From Paenibacillus sp. TCA20 (GTDB taxonomy: Bacteria > Bacillota > Bacilli > Paenibacillales > Paenibacillaceae), in NCBI RefSeq assembly GCF_000732325.1, contig NZ_BBIW01000015.1, forward strand, positions 51,502 to 115,501: a stretch of DNA of 64,000 bases. Direction: 5' to 3'. Shown in pieces: positions 59,916-64,000 of this stretch; position 1 is the first letter of the stretch; each line of letters begins with the position of its first letter. The notes under the pieces were generated by a model that worked only from the letters and a program-made list of their open reading frames with translations, did no database searches and was not told the DNA's origin. The translations under genes were made by a program, and so were the position numbers.

Positions 59916-60908
59916 ATGTTCAAGTCGCAAGCGTTAAAGAAGCCGAAGGGAAGTATGAAATTATGGATATCACTGTTTCTTGCCTGCATCATGTTCAGTA
60001 TGACTGTATTGCCTGCACAGGCTGCATCGCCACAGAAGACAGTTAATGCCTCAGCTAAGCTGGCCTACAATCTTAAGGGATTGAAGCACAACGTCGTTGT
60101 ACAAAAAGCTTATATTGCTGACAAGTATCTGTACGTAACCCAGCGCTCAAAAGGCACTTGCTATCTGTCGAGACTGCTGATCGATGGCACGAACGCGAAT
60201 TATGTGGACGAGATGACGGTAACGAATACCGGCCATTGCCAAACGCTCGACATGTATACGTACAATGGGGAGAATTATTTCTATTTCAGCTCAAAAGCGG
60301 ATGCCTCCACGTCTTATTACTGGTCACTGCAAGTCGCAAGACTTAAGTATGCGGCAGGAACCACGGTGGATTATACGGATCTGCGCCGGTTTACCTACAT
60401 GAATTATGCGAATAAAACAGGCGCTAGACTAGGAGACACCTATCGTGTTGATGGAGGCGGCAACAGTACACATACCTTCTTCCGAGTCCAGACCGCTGAA
60501 GGTACCGTGACATGGTCGATCTATGACACTGCCAAATTGAATCAGCTTCTAGACAGCAATGAGCAGGTACGGATGGACAGCGCAGCGGCGGTAAGTGCCT
60601 GTGTCAGCAGCTTTACTCAGTCGGGAAGCGGCATTATCCGGCCGAATGGTTCTTTTCAGGGAGCAGATATGCTGGGTAGTACAGAGATTTACACATCGGG
60701 TGGAGCTGAAGGAGATACGCCTCAAATTGCGATGATTTCGAACTCAGGTACCTTCAAAACTCTCGTGAACATAACGAATGTAGGGAACCACGAGATCGAA
60801 GGGGTCCAGACCAAGAACGGCAATGTCTATTTCACAATTGTTCCCGATCCGGTTAACAAGACAAATACACAAAAAGTATATTACGTCCCAGATTCCGTGT
60901 TTAACTAA
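59916..60908 (+). CDS. Secreted helveticin-J-family (class III bacteriocin-like) protein
   Basis: 330 residues with an N-terminal signal peptide (about 1-37, ending AQAA). The rest shows the helveticin J pattern: VVVQKAYIADKYLYVTQRSKGTCYLSRLLI, TVTNTGHCQTLDMYTYNGENYFYFSSK, WSLQVARLKYAAGTTVDYTD and GNHEIEGVQTKNGNVYFTI, repeated strand pairs like a propeller. Helveticin J is a large heat-labile bacteriocin; many relatives are uncharacterised. No immunity or export partner is seen, so the killing role is inference. GGAGGTG precedes the ATG. Confidence 0.8.
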   Translation: MFKSQALKKPKGSMKLWISLFLACIMFSMTVLPAQAASPQKTVNASAKLAYNLKGLKHNVVVQKAYIADKYLYVTQRSKGTCYLSRLLIDGTNANYVDEMTVTNTGHCQTLDMYTYNGENYFYFSSKADASTSYYWSLQVARLKYAAGTTVDYTDLRRFTYMNYANKTGARLGDTYRVDGGGNSTHTFFRVQTAEGTVTWSIYDTAKLNQLLDSNEQVRMDSAAAVSACVSSFTQSGSGIIRPNGSFQGADMLGSTEIYTSGGAEGDTPQIAMISNSGTFKTLVNITNVGNHEIEGVQTKNGNVYFTIVPDPVNKTNTQKVYYVPDSVFN

Positions 60909-61032
60909 TAAACGCGGATGGTTCAGAGCGACTCAATCGAGTGCCTAGTACAAGCTTTGAGAATTTAGATTTGAAGAATTATTAGGTAATCAGCGTCATT
61001 AACAATCATTTTTCTTTTTTTCTAGAAAACTC

Positions 61033-61061
61033 TTGAATAAGTTTATCACATCTGTTATTGT
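61033..61061 (+). promoter_or_regulatory. Candidate promoter for a noncoding RNA
   Basis: TTGAAT (61033-61038), 17-base spacer, TATTGT (61056-61061) with an extended -10 TG at 61053-61054. The predicted start is near 61068, directly before the structured segment. Confidence 0.5.
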
Positions 61062-61067
61062 AGTCCT

Positions 61068-61206
61068 TGCGTGAAATGGAAAGCTAATTATCGTAACGGA
61101 TCTTTCCAGCAGATAATTTTGACCACTCCTACGATAAAGGTAGGACGTTAAGGCCACACGGACAGCCGGGTCAAATGCCGATCGGCAACTTTCGTTGCCT
61201 TATTGA
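61068..61206 (+). ncRNA. Candidate structured RNA (class unknown)
   Basis: Elements in order: stem GGAAAG/CTTTCC (61078-61083, 61102-61107); closing stem TTTGACC/GGTCAAA (61118-61124, 61169-61175) around hairpin CCTAC/GTAGG (61128-61132, 61140-61144) and a short GGC/GCC stem, so a three-way junction; then TGCCGATCGGCA (61176-61187). The last overlaps the hairpin GGCAAC/GTTGCC (61184-61189, 61194-61199) followed by TTATT. The two final stems cannot form together, as in switches. I cannot match it to a named class. Confidence 0.4.
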
Positions 61207-61344
61207 TTGAGTTAAAAGCTCAAATTTTATAAGTTGGTTACTTTACAACCTGTGCACTGCACATCAACTTGTGAAACGGTCAATAAGAGTGGAAAAAGTA
61301 ATTATTTGCTGACAGACTCTGATCCATTATTGATATACTCATAA

Positions 61345-61592
61345 ATATGAATGAGCCTTCTCATGTTCATGTGACCATCTCGGATGGTTATGGAGTAATT
61401 ATGCTTATTTAATATTTACGATATATCGTAAGCAAGTGTGATGCGCAATTATGCGATTTTTACACTTGCTTTTTTGTTTTGAGAAGCTATGAATACCATA
61501 CTTTTCTTGCAAATTTCACAAGTGGCATACATTCGGCTGATTTGGTTGTACTGAATACGGCTTGAAAATTTAATTTGTTAGGAGATATGAGA
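61345..61592 (+). promoter_or_regulatory. Leader of the carboxyspermidine operon with candidate attenuator
   Basis: Two stem-loops (GAATGAG/CTCATGTTC near 61348-61369, with a two-base bulge, and ACCATC/GATGGT at about 61373-61387), then a perfect 16-base palindrome (61416-61431), then a terminator hairpin and about 115 bases to the first gene. The order suggests control of read-through into the operon. The ligand or factor is unknown. Confidence 0.45.
61430..61476 (+). terminator. Strong terminator inside the operon leader
   Basis: AAGCAAGTGT (61430-61439) pairs exactly with ACACTTGCTT (61462-61471) around an inner GCGCAA-type stem, followed by TTTTTG. Its first bases overlap the palindrome TTACGATA/TATCGTAA (61416-61431). 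Confidence 0.8.
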
Positions 61593-62831
61593 ATGGGAAA
61601 AGCACTTATTATTGGCGCCGGCGGCGTAGCATCAGTAGCAGTTCACAAATGTGTTCAGAACAGTGAAGTATTCGAAGAAATTTGCATTGCGAGTCGTACC
61701 AAATCGAAATGCGATGAGCTAAAAGCAAAACTGGATGGCGGAAAAACGAAAATTACGACAGCTCAGGTCGATGCGAACAACGTAGATGAACTCATTGCTC
61801 TAATTAACGAAGTTAAACCGGATATCGTAATGAACCTGGCTTTGCCATATCAAGACCTAACAATTATGGATGCTTGTCTTGCAACGAAGACACATTACAT
61901 GGATACGGCGAATTACGAGCCGGAAGATACAGCGAAATTTGAATACAAATGGCAATGGGATTACAAAGAGCGCTTTGAGCAAGCAGGAATTACTGCACTT
62001 CTTGGAAGCGGCTTTGACCCAGGCGTAACAGGTGTATTCTCAGCATATGCACTTAAGCATTACTTTGATGAAATTGAATATATCGACATTCTGGATTGCA
62101 ACGGCGGCGACCACGGCTATCCGTTCGCAACGAACTTCAACCCTGAGATCAACATCCGTGAAGTTTCGGCGAACGGAAGATACTGGGAGAATGGCGAATG
62201 GATCGAAACCAAGCCGATGGAGATCAAACGTGTATACGACTTTGCTGAAGTAGGTGAGAAGGACATGTACCTTCTGTACCATGAAGAGCTTGAGTCCCTG
62301 GCGAAGAACATCCCTGGCCTGAAGCGTATTCGTTTCTTCATGACATTTGGACAAAGCTACCTTACACATCTGAAGGCACTTGAGAATGTGGGCATGACTT
62401 CGATCGAGCCGATCGAATTCGAAGGCAAGCAGATCATTCCATTGCAATTCCTGAAGGCGGTATTGCCAGATCCCGCTTCGCTCGGACCACGTACAGTAGG
62501 TAAAACGAACATTGGTTGTATCTTCAAAGGGAAGAAAGATGGCCAAGACAAGACTTACTACGTCTACAATATCTGTGATCACCAAGAATGCTTCAAAGAA
62601 GTAGGCTCCCAGGCGATTTCTTACACTACGGGTGTTCCTGCGATGATCGGAGCAGCGATGGTGATGACTGGTAAATGGAATAAACCAGGCGTATACAATG
62701 TAGAGGAATTCAATCCAGATCCATTCATGGAAGAGTTGAACAAATGGGGACTTCCGTGGGTAGAAGATTTCAATCCGGTGCTTGTAGATCAATTGCCGGA
62801 GGAAGCTAAGAAATCGGAGTCTGTTCGCTAA
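61593..62831 (+). CDS. Carboxy(nor)spermidine dehydrogenase (saccharopine-dehydrogenase family)
   Basis: 412 residues from the ATG at 61593, eight bases after TAGGAG; earlier in-frame starts at 61575 and 61587 lie on or near that site. The N-terminal Rossmann motif is ALIIGAGGVASVAVHKC; ASRTKSKCDEL and VMNLALPYQD follow, then the saccharopine-reductase-type C-terminal domain (GSGFDPGVTGVFSAYA, HGYPFATNFNPEINIREVS). It condenses putrescine (or diaminopropane) with aspartate semialdehyde to a carboxy-polyamine. The next gene, one base after its stop, is the matching decarboxylase, which fixes the assignment. Confidence 0.93.
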   Translation: MGKALIIGAGGVASVAVHKCVQNSEVFEEICIASRTKSKCDELKAKLDGGKTKITTAQVDANNVDELIALINEVKPDIVMNLALPYQDLTIMDACLATKTHYMDTANYEPEDTAKFEYKWQWDYKERFEQAGITALLGSGFDPGVTGVFSAYALKHYFDEIEYIDILDCNGGDHGYPFATNFNPEINIREVSANGRYWENGEWIETKPMEIKRVYDFAEVGEKDMYLLYHEELESLAKNIPGLKRIRFFMTFGQSYLTHLKALENVGMTSIEPIEFEGKQIIPLQFLKAVLPDPASLGPRTVGKTNIGCIFKGKKDGQDKTYYVYNICDHQECFKEVGSQAISYTTGVPAMIGAAMVMTGKWNKPGVYNVEEFNPDPFMEELNKWGLPWVEDFNPVLVDQLPEEAKKSESVR

Positions 62832-62832
62832 G

Positions 62833-63960
62833 ATGAAGTTCGAGGAACTACCTACACCCTGTTTTGTCGTCGATGAGGAACTCATCGAGAAGAATCTGAA
62901 GATCCTGAATGGTGTTATGCAGCGTACAGGAGCCGAAATTATTCTTGCACAAAAAGCATTTTCCATGACTGCAATGTATCCCCTGATCGGAAAATATTTG
63001 TGTGGTGCAACAGCGAGCGGTTTGTTCGAAGCACGTTTAGGCTATGAGGAGATGGGCAAGCAGAACCATGTGTTTGCCCCTGCCTACCGTGAGGATGAGA
63101 TCGATGAGATTATCTCGATCTGCGATCATATTATTTTTAATTCCTTCTCACAGCTGGAGAAGTTCAAGGATAGAGCGCTGAAGGCTGGACGACAAGTTGG
63201 ACTTCGTATTAACCCGGAATGCTCCACGCAGGAAGGTCACGAAATCTACGATCCATGTTCTCCAGGCTCGAGATTCGGTGCGAAGCACGAGGATTTCCGT
63301 GCAGAGCTGCTCGAAGGCGTGACGGGTCTTCACTTCCATACGCTATGTCAGCAGAACTCTGATGATTTAGAGACGACGCTGAATGCAGTGGAAGAGAAGT
63401 TTGGACAGTGGCTGCCACAGATGGAATGGATCAATTTTGGCGGTGGACATCATATTACGAGAGAAGATTATGATATCCCAAGACTTGAAGCATGCATTAA
63501 AAGAATGCAGGAGAAGTATGGTCTTAAGGTAATTCTGGAGCCGGGAGAAGCTGTAGCCCTCAACGCAGGTTACTTGGTGACTTCTGTGCTGGATCTTCAC
63601 AAGAATGGGATGGATATTGCCATTCTTGATACATCGGCAACTTGTCATATGCCGGATGTACTCGAAATGCCTTACCGTCCGCCTCTATTGGGTTCCGGTG
63701 AACCGGGAGAGAAGCCATATACCTATCGACTTGGCGGGCAAACCTGCTTGTCGGGCGATGTCATCGGAGATTACTCTTTCGATCAGCCGCTGAAGGGCGG
63801 AGACCGACTGGTATTCGGAGATATGGCGATCTATTCCATGGTGAAGACAAATACGTTTAACGGTATGCCATTGCCGGCTATTGCGGTGAAACGTAAAGAC
63901 GGTAATTGTGAGGTCGTTCGCGAATTCGGATACCAGGATTTCAAGACGAGACTTGCTTAA
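62833..63960 (+). CDS. nspC: Carboxynorspermidine/carboxyspermidine decarboxylase
   Basis: 375 residues; its ATG begins one base after the previous stop, so the two genes are coupled. It is a PLP enzyme of the alanine-racemase fold: Lys41 in ILAQKAFSM is the PLP lysine, and there is HFHTLCQQ, the glycine loop FGGGHH, EPGEAVALNAGY and the C-terminal GQTCLSGDVIGDY with the catalytic Cys/Asp. It decarboxylates carboxyspermidine (or the nor form) to the polyamine. Full length; the window ends 40 bases later without a visible terminator. Confidence 0.96.
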   Translation: MKFEELPTPCFVVDEELIEKNLKILNGVMQRTGAEIILAQKAFSMTAMYPLIGKYLCGATASGLFEARLGYEEMGKQNHVFAPAYREDEIDEIISICDHIIFNSFSQLEKFKDRALKAGRQVGLRINPECSTQEGHEIYDPCSPGSRFGAKHEDFRAELLEGVTGLHFHTLCQQNSDDLETTLNAVEEKFGQWLPQMEWINFGGGHHITREDYDIPRLEACIKRMQEKYGLKVILEPGEAVALNAGYLVTSVLDLHKNGMDIAILDTSATCHMPDVLEMPYRPPLLGSGEPGEKPYTYRLGGQTCLSGDVIGDYSFDQPLKGGDRLVFGDMAIYSMVKTNTFNGMPLPAIAVKRKDGNCEVVREFGYQDFKTRLA

Positions 63961-64000
63961 TTTACTTATAACAAAATTAATCAACACAATAAAGCACTAA

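Larger units (their letters stand above)
60909..61592 (+). promoter_or_regulatory. 684-base noncoding region before the carboxyspermidine operon
   Basis: Holds no convincing gene. It contains a promoter at 61033, a structured RNA candidate at about 61068-61206, a second possible promoter near 61309-61339 (CTGACA or TTGCTG with GATATA/TATACT), and a leader with hairpins and a strong terminator at 61430. The first 100 bases appear plain. Confidence 0.6.

Noticed and set aside
61117..61205. Known c-di-GMP (GEMM) riboswitch
   Set aside because: The GGACG-like piece and hairpin are suggestive, but the GCAnAGGGCAAAC 5' consensus and the tetraloop-receptor layout are missing.
62040..62966. 308-codon open frame on the minus strand
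   Set aside because: Antisense to the carboxyspermidine operon; no start signal and no family pattern.
1..64000. Mobile elements, CRISPR arrays, tRNA or rRNA genes
   Set aside because: No transposase, integrase, direct-repeat array, tRNA cloverleaf or rRNA segment was seen on either strand.

Overview
The window looks like chromosome of an endospore-forming, low-to-mid GC Firmicute, most likely Paenibacillus. The signs are strong AGGAGG ribosome sites with frequent GTG/TTG starts, a CotF-type spore coat gene, several plant-polysaccharide enzymes, and an NHL/Yip1/DUF5696 transporter block of a kind I associate with Paenibacillus. I found no tRNA, rRNA, CRISPR array, insertion sequence or prophage. 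Product names rest on reading the proteins, not on searches. Starts were often moved from the longest frame to the codon behind the best ribosome site; each case is stated.

Layout. (1) 1-7.6 kb: an ABC sugar-type import operon with two permease pairs flanking a lipidated or membrane trio (NHL propeller, Yip1-like, DUF5696). It runs into a secreted GH5/ricin-lectin enzyme. (2) 9.4-13.7 kb: a xylan-degrading island with an intracellular GH8 exo-oligoxylanase (divergent), an SGNH esterase, a CE1-type esterase and a secreted GH11 xylanase, with a candidate CcpA site. (3) 13.7-32.9 kb: mixed metabolism, mostly regulator-enzyme pairs: LysR/MetX-like acyltransferase, PadR/cytochrome P450, TetR/3-hydroxyacyl-CoA dehydrogenase, MerR (frameshifted)/CPBP protease, a GH2 glycosidase, ArsR/oxidoreductase, a glutamine-type ABC importer, AlaX and a DUF1963 protein. 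(4) 32.9-42.5 kb: a complete nine-gene opine metallophore locus, cntKLM-ABCDF-E, with a consensus promoter and two near-identical 23-bp Zur-like boxes, one before cntK and one before cntA. (5) 42.6-54.6 kb: small housekeeping or accessory genes, CotF, an AraC/GH4 pair, MFS, a TetR/SDR pair, an esterase and a catalase. (6) 54.6-57.2 kb: a thioredoxin-reductase-like gene (frameshifted), an Rrf2 regulator and a methyltransferase, linked by three copies of a 25-bp inverted repeat. (7) 57.2-64 kb: an HD phosphohydrolase, a DUF421 protein, an SGNH hydrolase, a zinc ribbon, a helveticin-J-like secreted protein, then the carboxyspermidine dehydrogenase/decarboxylase pair. These last two follow about 680 bases of noncoding DNA with two candidate regulatory RNAs.

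How the genes work together. Secreted xylanase and esterases would make short oligomers, which an importer brings in and the cytoplasmic GH8 trims. The cnt locus makes (K, L, M), exports (E) and re-imports (ABCDF) a nicotianamine-like opine for zinc, nickel or cobalt uptake. The conserved Asp152 of CntM points to pyruvate as substrate, so a staphylopine-type product. The last operon provides the carboxyspermidine route to polyamines. The strongest leads for new biology are the NHL-Yip1-DUF5696 transporter module, the 25-bp repeat regulon around the Rrf2 gene, and the structured RNA at about 61,068-61,206.
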